Positions 8,739 to 18,226 of a stretch of DNA of 64,000 bases are shown in pieces (the first letter of the stretch is position 1; every line of letters starts with the position of its first letter). Made by a program: the position numbers and the translations under genes. Below the pieces are notes generated by a model, which ran no database searches, was not told where the DNA came from, and saw only the letters and a program-made list of their open reading frames with translations. The stretch covers positions 186,001 through 250,000 of the forward strand of contig DATGLG010000067.1 in NCBI GenBank assembly GCA_035294245.1, in the 5' to 3' direction. The DNA comes from DATGLG01 sp035294245. Lineage in GTDB: Bacteria; Pseudomonadota; Alphaproteobacteria; JACZXZ01.

Positions 8739-10541
8739 TCAGCCATTGCGCTTGTGGGGGCTGGGCTGCGCTGCGATGCGACCGCGGGCGGCGAGGGCGG
8801 CAATCATGCGGCCGTCGCGGCCATAGGTGTCTTGGCGGAACTCGACCGTTCCATCGGGGTCCTCGATGGCCGTCCAATAGAGGATATAGGCGGGAAGCGG
8901 ATGCCTCACCGGCAGGTGCACCGTCGCCCCCGCCGCGATCCCGGCATTGAGCTCGTCGAGCGTGCGATTGGCATCGCCGCCCAGGGCGAGGGAGGCCAGC
9001 TTGAGGGCATCCTCGACGCGAATGCAGCCATGGCTGAAAGTGCGGGTCGCACGCGCGAAAAGGCGGCGTGCCGGCGTGTCGTGAAGATAGACGTCGAAGG
9101 GGTTCGGCATCTCCAGCTTGATGCTGCCGAGGGAATTTTCCGGGCCGGGCAGCTGCTGCAAGCGGTAGAGGTAATGCCGCGAGGCGGGGGAGGCCCAGTC
9201 GATCCGGGTTCCGTAGGGGTCACCCTCGGGGCCGTTCAGGATCACGATGTTCTGGGACATGAGATAGGTGGGATCGCGCCGCAGCTTCGGCAGCATCTCC
9301 TTGAGCGCGATCGAATAGGGGACGTTCCACGGCGGGTTGACGGTCACCATCCGGACCACGGCGCGCAGGATCGGGCTGGGATGCTTGGGATCGCCGACCA
9401 CGACCTTCGACACGAAGATCGGGCTGCCGTTCTCGATCACCTGCAGGCTGGCATCGGTTGTGTTGACGGCGATGTAGCGCTTCTCGATGGGGCGCGGCAG
9501 CCAGCGCCACCGCTCGAGATTGGCGACGATCTGCTTCACGCGATAGGCCGCCGGGATATTAAGCATGGCGAAGGTGCGCGGCCCGATGCGGCCGTCGGGG
9601 TCGAGGCCATTGCGCGCTTGGAAGCGCAGCAGCGCCGCCGTGAGGTCGCCGGGCCGCGCCTGGTCGGGCGTGCTCGCGAGCGTCGGGTCCTCGACGGCGA
9701 GCCGGGCGCGCAGGATGGGAAGCCTGGGATCGCCGTCGCGGTCGAGCCGAAGCTCGCCGTCGCCTTTCGGGATCTGCGGCCAGCCCCCGGCTGCGGCGAT
9801 GGCGCGGTAACGGCGGAGCGCGTCCTTGAGGCGTGCGTAGTCGGGCTCGGGTGGCGGCAGCTCGGCGAGAAGCTGAGCGAGATCGTCGTGGGCGAGGGCG
9901 ACCGCGAGTGCGGCCGCCGCGTCGAAATGCTGGGCCGGCAGGCTGATCTCGTCATCGACGTCCTTGGGAGATATCCGCCCGATCCGCAGATCATGGGCGT
10001 AACGCAGGAAGGCGTCGGTGAGAAGGAGGTCGAGCGCCGCCGCCGCCTTGGCCGTCCGCGGCGCCAGTTGCGAGGCCAATGCGGCGACGTGGTAATCCGC
10101 GGGATCGAGCCCGTCATCGCCGGCATGGGCCAGCGCCTCCTCGAGGAGTGCCGCCCGCTTGGCGCCGGCCGCGTCGCCGCTCCAGGCCGGCCGAAACTGG
10201 CGCAGCTCGTAAAAATGAAGGAGAGCCTCGGTGTCGAGCGGCTCGGCGTCCAGCCGCGGCGGCGCCGCCATGGCGTCGCGGATGGCCTGGCTGACCGCAG
10301 TGGGGTCGATGGAAGGCGCCTCTGCAACCGCGGCATGGGCGTTGCGCCCCGTGGCGCCGACGAGGAGAAGAGCGGTCAGCAGGATCGCCGTCGGGGGCAG
10401 GCCTGCGCGGCGCGGCGATGCGGATCGGGAATGGCTATTCCGGTGCAACGACCAGCTCCATGCGGCGTTCGTCAAGGTGCAGCACCCGCTCCGACGGGAA
10501 CTCGGGTGGAGCGGTGAGGGCTCGAATCGAGCCCGAGGCAT
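8739..10541 (-). CDS. L,D-transpeptidase, YcbB/LdtD-like
   Basis: Peptidoglycan L,D-transpeptidase of the large YcbB type (600 residues from the first ATG). Order: signal/anchor (near LPPTAILLTALLLVG), helical scaffold, a peptidoglycan-binding repeat (LLRFQARNGLDPDGRIG), then the YkuD catalytic domain with FSHGCIRVED; catalytic Cys is C506. It forms 3-3 crosslinks or attaches proteins to the wall. The start is uncertain: ATG 10541 has no good ribosome site, while TTG at 10448 follows GGAG at the right distance and places the signal peptide close to the N-terminus. It is followed 156 bp later by the DUF882 peptidase gene. Confidence 0.92.
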   Translation of the reverse strand: MPRARFEPSPLHPSSRRSGCCTLTNAAWSWSLHRNSHSRSASPRRAGLPPTAILLTALLLVGATGRNAHAAVAEAPSIDPTAVSQAIRDAMAAPPRLDAEPLDTEALLHFYELRQFRPAWSGDAAGAKRAALLEEALAHAGDDGLDPADYHVAALASQLAPRTAKAAAALDLLLTDAFLRYAHDLRIGRISPKDVDDEISLPAQHFDAAAALAVALAHDDLAQLLAELPPPEPDYARLKDALRRYRAIAAAGGWPQIPKGDGELRLDRDGDPRLPILRARLAVEDPTLASTPDQARPGDLTAALLRFQARNGLDPDGRIGPRTFAMLNIPAAYRVKQIVANLERWRWLPRPIEKRYIAVNTTDASLQVIENGSPIFVSKVVVGDPKHPSPILRAVVRMVTVNPPWNVPYSIALKEMLPKLRRDPTYLMSQNIVILNGPEGDPYGTRIDWASPASRHYLYRLQQLPGPENSLGSIKLEMPNPFDVYLHDTPARRLFARATRTFSHGCIRVEDALKLASLALGGDANRTLDELNAGIAAGATVHLPVRHPLPAYILYWTAIEDPDGTVEFRQDTYGRDGRMIAALAARGRIAAQPSPHKRNG

Positions 10542-10668
10542 GATTTTTCGATAACCCTATCTCCGCCGAAACTCTAATCTGCGATCTGTTGCGCGAATGT
10601 TAAGGCCAGCCGGGCCGGGCCGTAAGCAAAATCGGCCGCGATGGGCCGGCGCGGCGAAGGAGGGAACG

Positions 10669-11016
10669 ATGTCGGACGAAATTGCGGCTGCGGACGGCCC
10701 TTATGTCTTTCACGCCAGCCGGGCGCCGTCGCGCGAGCTGGGGCCCGGCGTGACCGGCAAGGCGGCGCGCATGCCGGACGGGCTCGTGGTGCGCTATCAG
10801 GAGCGCGCCCCCGGCCATGACGGCGATCATTGGTGCGAGTCCGGCCATACGGCCTACATCCTCGCCGGGCGCATCCGCTACGAATTTGCGGATCAGGCCG
10901 TCGAGGCGGGACCCGGCGACATTGTGCATATTCCCGCCGGCCACGCCCACCGCCACCGCCCGCGCGTCGTCGGCAGCGAGCCGGTGCGCTATTTCATCAC
11001 CGAGTTCTGGGATTGA
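10669..11016 (+). CDS. small cupin-domain protein
   Basis: 115 residues, a single beta-barrel cupin. The second motif is clear (PGDIVHIPAGHAHRHRP), with the metal-binding His residues; the first is looser (HWCESGHTAYILAGRIRYEF). Start 10669 is preceded by AAGGAGGGAACG. It lies 54 bp before an isochorismatase-like hydrolase gene and upstream of the peptide-type transporter operon, so it may act on the imported compound. Function not recognised beyond the fold. Confidence 0.85.
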   Translation: MSDEIAAADGPYVFHASRAPSRELGPGVTGKAARMPDGLVVRYQERAPGHDGDHWCESGHTAYILAGRIRYEFADQAVEAGPGDIVHIPAGHAHRHRPRVVGSEPVRYFITEFWD

Positions 11017-11070
11017 GTGGCTCTCCACCGATGTCCCACCGAGGCTGTTCCAGCGCGAGAGGAAACCGAT

Positions 11071-11781
11071 ATGGCCGAAGTTTCGCTTCCCGATTCCGTG
11101 ACCAGCCTCGTCCGCGGGCGCCGCGCGGCGCTCCATCCCTTCGACCGGATTGAGCCGCGCCGCACAGCACTCCTCGTCGTCGACATGCAGACGGCCTTCC
11201 TCAAGGAAGGCTGGCCGACGGCGCTCGCGGCCGCGCGCGACATCGTTCCCGCCATCAACCGTCTCGCGGGGGCCGTGCGGCGCAGCGGCGGCGAGGTCGT
11301 CTGGATCGTCTCGACTTACGGGCCGGACGAGGACGATCGCTGGCCCATTCTCTTCGATCACATGCTCGGCCCTGCCGCTGGCGGAAATTTCCGCGCAGTC
11401 CTCACCGCCGGGCACGAGGGCCACGCCATCTGGCCGCTGCTGGAGCGGCGGCCGGACGACCCCGTCGTCAGCAAGAACCGCTTCAGCGCCTTCTGCGGCA
11501 GCAACGGCGCGCTGGAGGCACTGCTGCGTCGGCACGGCATCGATACGGTGCTCGTCGTCGGCACGGTGACGAATATCTGCTGTGAATCGACGGCGCGGGA
11601 GGCCAGTTTCCGCGACTTCAAGACCATCATGGTCGCCGATGCCAATGCGGGGCGCTCGTCCGCGGATAATCTTGCGACCTTCTCGTCCTTCATCCTCGCC
11701 TTCGGCGACGTGATGACGGCAGATGAGGTGATTGCCCGGTTGGAAGCCGGCGCCGCGCCCGGCAAGGCGGCGACGGGATAG
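11071..11781 (+). CDS. isochorismatase-family cysteine hydrolase
   Basis: 236 residues. The catalytic triad of the family is visible: D38 (LLVVDMQ), K135 (VVSKNRFSAF) and C170 (VTNICCESTAR). Members hydrolyse amides, ureido compounds or isochorismate (nicotinamidase, N-carbamoylsarcosine amidase, biuret hydrolase types). Start 11071 follows GAGAGGAAA. Between a cupin and two binding proteins, the likely role is amide hydrolysis of a transported nitrogen compound; that is inference from position. Confidence 0.88.
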   Translation: MAEVSLPDSVTSLVRGRRAALHPFDRIEPRRTALLVVDMQTAFLKEGWPTALAAARDIVPAINRLAGAVRRSGGEVVWIVSTYGPDEDDRWPILFDHMLGPAAGGNFRAVLTAGHEGHAIWPLLERRPDDPVVSKNRFSAFCGSNGALEALLRRHGIDTVLVVGTVTNICCESTAREASFRDFKTIMVADANAGRSSADNLATFSSFILAFGDVMTADEVIARLEAGAAPGKAATG

Positions 11782-11912
11782 CACCGGGGAAACCTATTGA
11801 CTCCGGAAACCGCCTAGGCTTGGTTGTGAGGCAATATGGGGGCGGCGGCCAGGCGCGGCCGATTCTTGTCGGCCGGGCCGAACGGCTCTCGAAACATGGC
11901 TGGAGGCTCGAA

Positions 11913-13496
11913 ATGTCGGGGAAGAAATGGCTCGCGGCCCTCGCCGCGGTGCTTGTTGTTGGATTGGCTCAGGCAGCGCCGGCATCGGCCAAGACCCTCA
12001 AATGGGCGAATGACGGCGACGTCTCGTCGATGGACCCCTATTTCCTCAACGAGACGTTCCTCCTTGGCTTCCTCGGCAATGTCTACGAGCCCCTGGTCGG
12101 ACGGGACAAGAAGCTCCAATTGACGCCCAAGCTCGCCGTCTCGTGGGAGCAGACCGGGCCTACGGTGTGGCGCTTCCATCTGCGGCACAACGTCAAGTTC
12201 CAGGACGGCACGCCCTTCACCGCCGACGATGTCGTGTTCTCCTATCATCGCGTCATCGGTGAAGGCTCCGACCTCAAGAGCAAGCTCGGCACCGTCGCCG
12301 AGGTGAAGAAAATCGACGACTACACCGTCGATTTCGTCACGAAGACGCCGGACCCGCTGCTGCCGGGCGAATTCTCCCAGTGGTACATTATGTCGAAGGC
12401 GTGGTGCGAGAAGAACGGCGCCACCAAGACGGCGAATGTCAGCAAGAACGAGGAGAATTTCGCCACCCGCCACGCCAACGGCACGGGTCCCTTCATGATT
12501 ACCGACCGCGAGCCCGACGTGCGCACGGTCGCGGTGCCCAACCCCCATTGGTGGGGCAAGCCCGAGCATAACCTCACCGAGGTCGATTTCACCGTCATCA
12601 AGTCGGACGCGACGCGGGTGGCGGCCCTCCTCTCGGGCGAGGTCGATATGGTCTACAACGTCCCGCTTCAGGATGTAGACCGCATCAATCACACGCCCCA
12701 CCGCAAGGTGCTGCAAGGCCCCGAGATGCGCACCATCTTCCTCGGCATGGACCAGTGGCGCGACGAGCTGATTGACTCGAACGTCAAAGGCAAGAATCCC
12801 TTCAAGGATGTGCGGGTGCGGCGGGCCTTCTACCAGGCGATCGACGAGAACGCGATCGTGAAGAAGGTCATGCGCGGCGCGGCGACGCCTTCCGGCTTGA
12901 TGGTCGCGCCCTCGGTCAATGGCTGGGACAAGGCCCTCAATGATCGCTATCCTTACGATCCAGCCGCGTCGAAGAAGCTCCTGGCGGAGGCGGGCTATCC
13001 GAACGGCTTTACGGTCGGGATGAACTGCCCGAATGACCGTTACGTCAATGACGAGCAGATCTGCCAGGCCGTGGTTGCCATGCTGGCCAAGGTCGGCGTC
13101 AAGGTGAACCTCCTCGCCGAGACCAAGAGCAAGTATTTCGCCAAGGTCTTGGCCCGAAACACCAGCTTCTATCTGCTCGGCTGGACGCCCGATACCTATG
13201 ATTCCTGGAACCCGCTCTTCAGCCTGATCGGAACTCCCGATGCCTCCGGCCGGGGCAAGTTCAACCTCGGCAAGTACTCCAACCCCAAGGTCGACCAGCT
13301 CATCACCGAGATCCAGAGCGAGACGAATCAGAAGAAGCGGAACGCCGAGATCGCCGAGGCCTTCAAGATTCACAAGGAGGAGTTCGGCCACATCCCGCTG
13401 CATCAGCAGGCGCTGGCCTGGGGCATCAAGGACAACGTCCACCTCGTGCAGCTTCCCGACAACGTCTTCAATTGGGATTGGGTGAAGGTGGATTGA
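11913..13496 (+). CDS. peptide/nickel-type ABC transporter substrate-binding protein, copy 1
   Basis: 527-residue family-5 extracellular binding protein (DppA/OppA type) with a Sec signal (KKWLAALAAVLVVGLAQA, cleavage near ASAK). Typical blocks include FHLRHNVKFQDGTPFTADDV and LGWTPDTYDSWNPLF. ATG 11913 follows TGGAGG. It is first of a tandem pair; the second copy begins 140 bp downstream and is identical at most positions. With the permeases and ATPases at 15284-19277 it forms a Dpp-like importer. Confidence 0.93.
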   Translation: MSGKKWLAALAAVLVVGLAQAAPASAKTLKWANDGDVSSMDPYFLNETFLLGFLGNVYEPLVGRDKKLQLTPKLAVSWEQTGPTVWRFHLRHNVKFQDGTPFTADDVVFSYHRVIGEGSDLKSKLGTVAEVKKIDDYTVDFVTKTPDPLLPGEFSQWYIMSKAWCEKNGATKTANVSKNEENFATRHANGTGPFMITDREPDVRTVAVPNPHWWGKPEHNLTEVDFTVIKSDATRVAALLSGEVDMVYNVPLQDVDRINHTPHRKVLQGPEMRTIFLGMDQWRDELIDSNVKGKNPFKDVRVRRAFYQAIDENAIVKKVMRGAATPSGLMVAPSVNGWDKALNDRYPYDPAASKKLLAEAGYPNGFTVGMNCPNDRYVNDEQICQAVVAMLAKVGVKVNLLAETKSKYFAKVLARNTSFYLLGWTPDTYDSWNPLFSLIGTPDASGRGKFNLGKYSNPKVDQLITEIQSETNQKKRNAEIAEAFKIHKEEFGHIPLHQQALAWGIKDNVHLVQLPDNVFNWDWVKVD

Positions 13497-13510
13497 TGCC
13501 CGTACAGGCG

Positions 13511-13538
13511 GGCCGCGCCGCTTCCAAGCGGCGCGGCC
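13511..13538. repeat. perfect 13-bp inverted repeat between the tandem binding-protein genes
   Basis: GGCCGCGCCGCTT (13511-13523), 2-bp centre, AAGCGGCGCGGCC (13526-13538), starting 15 bp after the stop of copy 1. There is no T-run after it, so it is better read as an mRNA-protecting or partial-termination hairpin that raises binding-protein output over the downstream membrane genes. Confidence 0.75.
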
Positions 13539-13635
13539 GTGCGCACCCTGCGTCCAAGGCCCGAGCTCCTGCCTCGTCGCGGCCTTGGCACTTCAAGGCC
13601 GGCGACGGCTGTCGTAGCGAAGAGGGAGGGGCAAG

Positions 13636-15216
13636 ATGACGAGAACACAGTGGCTCGCCGCGCTTGTTGCAGTCTGCGCGATCGGGGCGGCAACGCCGGC
13701 CTCAGCCAAGACCCTCAAATGGGCGAATGACGGCGACGTCTCGTCGCTCGAGCCCTATTTCCTCAACGAGACATTCCTCCTGGGCTTCCTCGGCAACGTC
13801 TACGAGCCCCTGGTGGGACGCGGAAAGAAGCTCGAGCTGGAGCCGAAGCTGGCGGTCTCGTGGGAGCAGACCTCGCCGATGATGTGGCGCTTCCATCTGC
13901 GGCACAACGTCAAGTTCCAGGACGGCACGCCCTTCACCGCGGATGACGTGGTGTTCTCCTATCAACGGGTGACGGCGGAGGGCTCCGATCTCAAGAGCAA
14001 GCTCGGCACCGTCGCCGAGGTGAAGAAGATCGACGACTACACCGTCGATTTCGTGACGAAGACGCCAGACCCGCTGCTCCCGGGCGAGCTCTCCCAGTGG
14101 TACATCATGTCGAAGGCGTGGTGCGAGAAGAACGGCGCCACCCATGCCACCACGGCCAAGCAGAAGGAAGAGAACTACGCGACCCGCCACGCCAACGGCA
14201 CGGGTCCCTTCGTGATTACCGACCGCGAGCCCGATGTGCGCACGGTCGCGGTGCCCAACCCCCATTGGTGGGGCAAGCCCGAGCATGATTTGACCGAGGT
14301 CGACTTCCGCGTCATCAAGTCGGACGCGACGCGGGTGGCCGCCCTCCTCTCGGGCGAGGTCGACATGGTCTACACCGTGCCCATCCAGGACGTGGACCGC
14401 ATCAACCACACGCCCCACCGCAAGGTCCTGCAAGGCCCGGAGATGCGCACCATCTTCCTCGGCATGCAGCAGGGGTTGAGCGAGCTCGCGGATTCCGATG
14501 TGAAGGGGAAGAATCCCTTCAAGGATGTGCGGGTGCGGCGGGCCTTCTACCAGGCGATCGACGAGAACGCGATCGTGAAGAAGGTCATGCGCGGCGCCGC
14601 GACGCCCTCCGGCCTCATGGTGGCGCCCTCGGTGAATGGCTGGAACAAGGCGCTCAATGATCGCTATCCCTATGACCCGGCCGCGTCGAAGAAGCTCCTG
14701 GCGGAGGCGGGCTATCCGAACGGCTTCACCGTGGGGATGAACTGCCCGAATGACCGCTATGTCAATGACGAGCAGATCTGTCAGGCGGTCGCGGCGATGC
14801 TGGCCAAGGTCGGCATCAAGGTAAACCTCCTCGCCGAGACCAAGAGCAAATATTTCGCGCGCCTCCAGGAGCACAAGGTGAGCTTCTATCTGCTCGGCTG
14901 GACGCCCGATACCTATGACTCCTGGAACCCGCTCTTCAGCCTGATCGGAACCCCGGACGCCGCCACCGGCCGCGGCCGCTTCAATTACGGCAACTACTCG
15001 AGCCCCAAGGTCGATCAGCTCATCGCGCAAATCCAGAGCGAGACCGACCAGAAGAAGCGCGATGCGGAGATCGCCGAGGCCTTCAAGATCCACAAGGAGG
15101 AGTTCGGCCACATCCCGCTGCATCAGCAAGCCTTGGCCTGGGGCATCAAGGACAACATCCATCTCGTCCAGCTCCCCGACAACGTCTTCAACTGGAACTG
15201 GGTGCAGGTCAAATAG
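13636..15216 (+). CDS. peptide/nickel-type ABC transporter substrate-binding protein, copy 2
   Basis: 526 residues, paralogue of the preceding gene over its whole length, including signal-peptide end, DGTPFTADDV and the C-terminal NVFNW-WV. Differences cluster in short patches, for instance the segment after NGATH/NGATK, the stretch after IFLGM, and near KSKYFA, so ligand choice may differ slightly. GAGGGAGGGG precedes the ATG. The two-gene array is a recent tandem duplication within one operon. Confidence 0.93.
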   Translation: MTRTQWLAALVAVCAIGAATPASAKTLKWANDGDVSSLEPYFLNETFLLGFLGNVYEPLVGRGKKLELEPKLAVSWEQTSPMMWRFHLRHNVKFQDGTPFTADDVVFSYQRVTAEGSDLKSKLGTVAEVKKIDDYTVDFVTKTPDPLLPGELSQWYIMSKAWCEKNGATHATTAKQKEENYATRHANGTGPFVITDREPDVRTVAVPNPHWWGKPEHDLTEVDFRVIKSDATRVAALLSGEVDMVYTVPIQDVDRINHTPHRKVLQGPEMRTIFLGMQQGLSELADSDVKGKNPFKDVRVRRAFYQAIDENAIVKKVMRGAATPSGLMVAPSVNGWNKALNDRYPYDPAASKKLLAEAGYPNGFTVGMNCPNDRYVNDEQICQAVAAMLAKVGIKVNLLAETKSKYFARLQEHKVSFYLLGWTPDTYDSWNPLFSLIGTPDAATGRGRFNYGNYSSPKVDQLIAQIQSETDQKKRDAEIAEAFKIHKEEFGHIPLHQQALAWGIKDNIHLVQLPDNVFNWNWVQVK

Positions 15217-15283
15217 TGCGCTGGTGTGACATGTCGGCTCGTGCGGCAGGGAGTAAGCGGCGCAGCAAGCGTGACGTACCGCA

Positions 15284-16276
15284 ATGATTGCCTTCGTCCT
15301 GCGCCGCCTGCTGCAATCGATCTCGGTCATGCTCGTGGTAGCGCTGATCGCCTTCAGCCTGTTCCGCTATGTCGGCGACCCCATCAACAACATGGTCGGC
15401 CAGGACACCGGCGATCAGGACCGCGCGGCCCTGCGGCGCAGTCTCGGCCTCGACGATCCCGTCGTCGTGCAATTCGCGCGCTTCGTTGGCAATGCCGTGC
15501 GCGGCGAGTTCGGCGTCTCCTACCGGCAGGGCCGCAAGGTCTCGACTCTCATCGCCGAGCGCCTGCCCGCGACCATGGAGCTGAGCCTCGTCGCGGCGCT
15601 CTTCGCCCTACTCGTCGGCGTGCCGATGGGCGTCTATACGGGGCTCAGGCGCGAGAGCTGGATCAGCAAATGTTTCCTCGCCTTTTCGCTCCTGGGCGTC
15701 TCCCTGCCGACCTTCCTCATCGGCATTCTCCTCATTCTCCTCTTCTCGGTCTGGCTCGGCTGGCTGCCCGCCTTCGGGCGCGGCGAGGTCGTCCATCTCG
15801 GCTGGTGGACGACAGGGCTTCTGACTGCGAGCGGGCTCAAGGCGCTGATCATGCCGGCAATCACCCTGGGCCTCTTCCAGATGACGCTGCTCGTGCGGCT
15901 TGTGCGCGCCGAGATGCTGGAGGTGCTCCGCACCGACTACATCAAGTTCGCGCGGGCGCGCGGACTCACCAATCGCGCGATCAATTTCGGCCATGCGCTC
16001 AAGAACACGCTCGTCCCGGTGATCACCATCACCGGCATCCAGCTCGGCTCGATCATCGCCTTCTCGATCATCACCGAGCAGGTCTTTCAATGGCCCGGGA
16101 TGGGGTTGCTCTTCATCCAGGCGGTGGCCTTCGTCGACATCCCGGTCATGGCCGCCTATCTCGTCCTGGTTGGCTTTCTTTTCGTGGTGATCAACCTCAT
16201 CGTCGATCTCCTCTATTACACAGTCGATCCTCGGCTCCGCGCCGATCGCGCGATCGCGGGAGGGCACGGTGTCTGA
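15284..16276 (+). CDS. ABC transporter permease (DppB-like)
   Basis: 330 residues, six-helix permease. The N-terminal MIAFVLRRLLQSISVMLVV and the RARGLTNRAINFGHALKNT loop (coupling to the ATPases) are typical of DppB/OppB. It is placed 67 bp after the second binding-protein gene and overlaps the next permease gene by 8 bp. Confidence 0.95.
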   Translation: MIAFVLRRLLQSISVMLVVALIAFSLFRYVGDPINNMVGQDTGDQDRAALRRSLGLDDPVVVQFARFVGNAVRGEFGVSYRQGRKVSTLIAERLPATMELSLVAALFALLVGVPMGVYTGLRRESWISKCFLAFSLLGVSLPTFLIGILLILLFSVWLGWLPAFGRGEVVHLGWWTTGLLTASGLKALIMPAITLGLFQMTLLVRLVRAEMLEVLRTDYIKFARARGLTNRAINFGHALKNTLVPVITITGIQLGSIIAFSIITEQVFQWPGMGLLFIQAVAFVDIPVMAAYLVLVGFLFVVINLIVDLLYYTVDPRLRADRAIAGGHGV

Positions 16277-17222
16277 GGCCGGCGCGCGAGGTGCGACGCG
16301 CTTCCGGCTGCGCGATGCCGTCGCGCGCGTGTGGGACAGCGACCTCTTCTATAGCTTTCGCCGCTCCAAGGTGACCGTCGCTGCCGCGGTCGTCACCCTC
16401 GTCATTTTCGTGAGCGCCGCCGCAGCTCCCCTGATCGCCCCCCACGATCCCTACGACCTCGCGACTGTCAGCCTGCTCGACGCCCGCAATCCGCCGGCCT
16501 GGATGGACGGCGGGAGCTGGGAATATCCCCTCGGCACGGACAATCTCGGGCGCGACGTCTTCTCGACGATTCTCTACGGCTCGCGCCTCTCGCTTTTAGT
16601 CGGCTTCGCCTCGGTCATCTTCGCCATGGTGCTGGGCGTCAGTCTCGGCCTCATCTCGGGCTATGCCGGCGGCGCCGTGGACGCGGTGATCATGCGCATC
16701 GCCGAGGTGCAGTTGAGCTTCCCGGCGATCCTGATCGCGCTCCTCGTCGACGGCATCATGCGCGGCATCGTGCCTCGCCAGTTCCAGGACCAGGTCGCCG
16801 AGTATGTCCTGATCCTCTCGATCGGGCTTTCCTATTGGGTGCATTTCGCGCGCACGGTGCGCGGCTCAACCATGGTCGAGCGCAGCAAGGAATACGTGCA
16901 GGCGGCGCGCGTCATCGGCCGTCGCCCTCTCGCGATCATGCTCCGTCACGTGCTGCCCAATGTCACGGGGCCGGTCCTCGTGATCGCCACGATCACGCTC
17001 GCGGTGGCGATCATCACCGAGGCCACGCTATCCTTCCTTGGCGTCGGCGTGCCGCCGACCGAGCCCTCGCTCGGAACGCTCATCCGCGTCGGTAACGATT
17101 TCCTCTTTTCCGGGGAGTGGTGGATTTCGATTTTCCCCGGCGTCGTGCTGGTGCTGCTGGTCCTCGCCGTCAACATGCTGGGCGATTGGCTGCGCGACGC
17201 CCTCAATCCCAAGCTCCGCTGA
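16269..17222 (+). CDS. ABC transporter permease (DppC-like)
   Basis: 317 residues with six hydrophobic segments; typical DppC wording LGTDNLGRDVFSTILYGSR near residues 80-100 and the AARVIGRRPLAIMLRHVLPN coupling loop. The start codon is GTG at 16269, inside the end of the DppB-like gene; the stop TGA shares an A with the next ATG. Partner of the preceding permease. Confidence 0.95.
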   Translation: MSEAGARGATRFRLRDAVARVWDSDLFYSFRRSKVTVAAAVVTLVIFVSAAAAPLIAPHDPYDLATVSLLDARNPPAWMDGGSWEYPLGTDNLGRDVFSTILYGSRLSLLVGFASVIFAMVLGVSLGLISGYAGGAVDAVIMRIAEVQLSFPAILIALLVDGIMRGIVPRQFQDQVAEYVLILSIGLSYWVHFARTVRGSTMVERSKEYVQAARVIGRRPLAIMLRHVLPNVTGPVLVIATITLAVAIITEATLSFLGVGVPPTEPSLGTLIRVGNDFLFSGEWWISIFPGVVLVLLVLAVNMLGDWLRDALNPKLR

Positions 17223-18226
17223 TGACAAGCCTCAGCAATCAGCCGCCGCTCCTCGATGTCCGGAACCTCCGGGTTGAGTTCCCCACGCGGCGCGGCACGC
17301 TCGTAGCGGTCGACGACGTCTCCTTCTCGATAGCACCCGGCGAGGTCCTCGGCGTCGTCGGCGAGTCCGGCGCCGGAAAATCGATCACCGGCTCCGCAAT
17401 CATCGGCCTCATCGAGCCGCCGGGCCGCATCGCCGGCGGGCGCATTCTCTTCGAGGGCGAGCGGATCGACAATCTGCCCTACGAGAAGATGCGCCGCGTG
17501 CGCGGCAAGCGCATCGGCACGATCTTTCAGGACCCGCTCACCAGCCTCAACCCGCTTTACACCGTCGGCCGACAGCTCGTCGAGACGATCTCCACCCATA
17601 CGGATCTCGGCCCGCGCCAGGCCCGCGCCCGCGCCATCGAGCTCCTGGGCGAGGTGGGCATCCCCTCGCCGGCCCAGCGCATCGATCACTATCCCCATCA
17701 ATTCTCGGGCGGCATGCGCCAGCGCGTGGTAATCGCGCTTGCGCTCTGCGTCAACCCGCGGCTCGTCATCGCCGACGAACCGACGACGGCCCTCGACGTC
17801 TCCATTCAGGCGCAGATCATCGCGCTCATCAAGAAACTCTGCCGCGAATATGGGACGGCGGTCATCCTCATCACCCACGACATGGGTGTGATCGCCGAGA
17901 CGGCCGACCGCGTCGCCGTCATGTATGCGGGCCGGCTCGTCGAGATCGGCCCGCTGCGCGAGGTGGTGAAACAGCCGCGCCATCCCTATACCGTGGGTCT
18001 CATGGGCGCCATCCCGTCCCTCCACGGGACGGCCGATCAGCTCGTGCAAATCGACGGCAGCATGCCGCGGCTCAACGCGATTCCCTCCGGCTGCGCCTTC
18101 CATCCACGCTGCGCGCGACGCTTCGGGCGCTGCACCTCGGACCGCCCGGAGCTGATCGCCGATGGCGCGTCCCAGGCCGCCTGCTGGCTCTACGAGCCCG
18201 TGGCGCGGACCGGCAGCCATGGATAG
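17222..18226 (+). CDS. ABC transporter ATP-binding protein (DppD-like)
   Basis: 334 residues. Walker A GESGAGKSI, signature FSGGMRQRV, Walker B LVIADEPTTALDV, and the C-terminal oligopeptide-transporter tail with Cys residues (SGCAFHPRCARRFGRC). Start 17222 overlaps the permease stop by one base (TGATG), better than the upstream in-frame ATG, which lies inside the permease gene. Confidence 0.94.
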   Translation: MTSLSNQPPLLDVRNLRVEFPTRRGTLVAVDDVSFSIAPGEVLGVVGESGAGKSITGSAIIGLIEPPGRIAGGRILFEGERIDNLPYEKMRRVRGKRIGTIFQDPLTSLNPLYTVGRQLVETISTHTDLGPRQARARAIELLGEVGIPSPAQRIDHYPHQFSGGMRQRVVIALALCVNPRLVIADEPTTALDVSIQAQIIALIKKLCREYGTAVILITHDMGVIAETADRVAVMYAGRLVEIGPLREVVKQPRHPYTVGLMGAIPSLHGTADQLVQIDGSMPRLNAIPSGCAFHPRCARRFGRCTSDRPELIADGASQAACWLYEPVARTGSHG

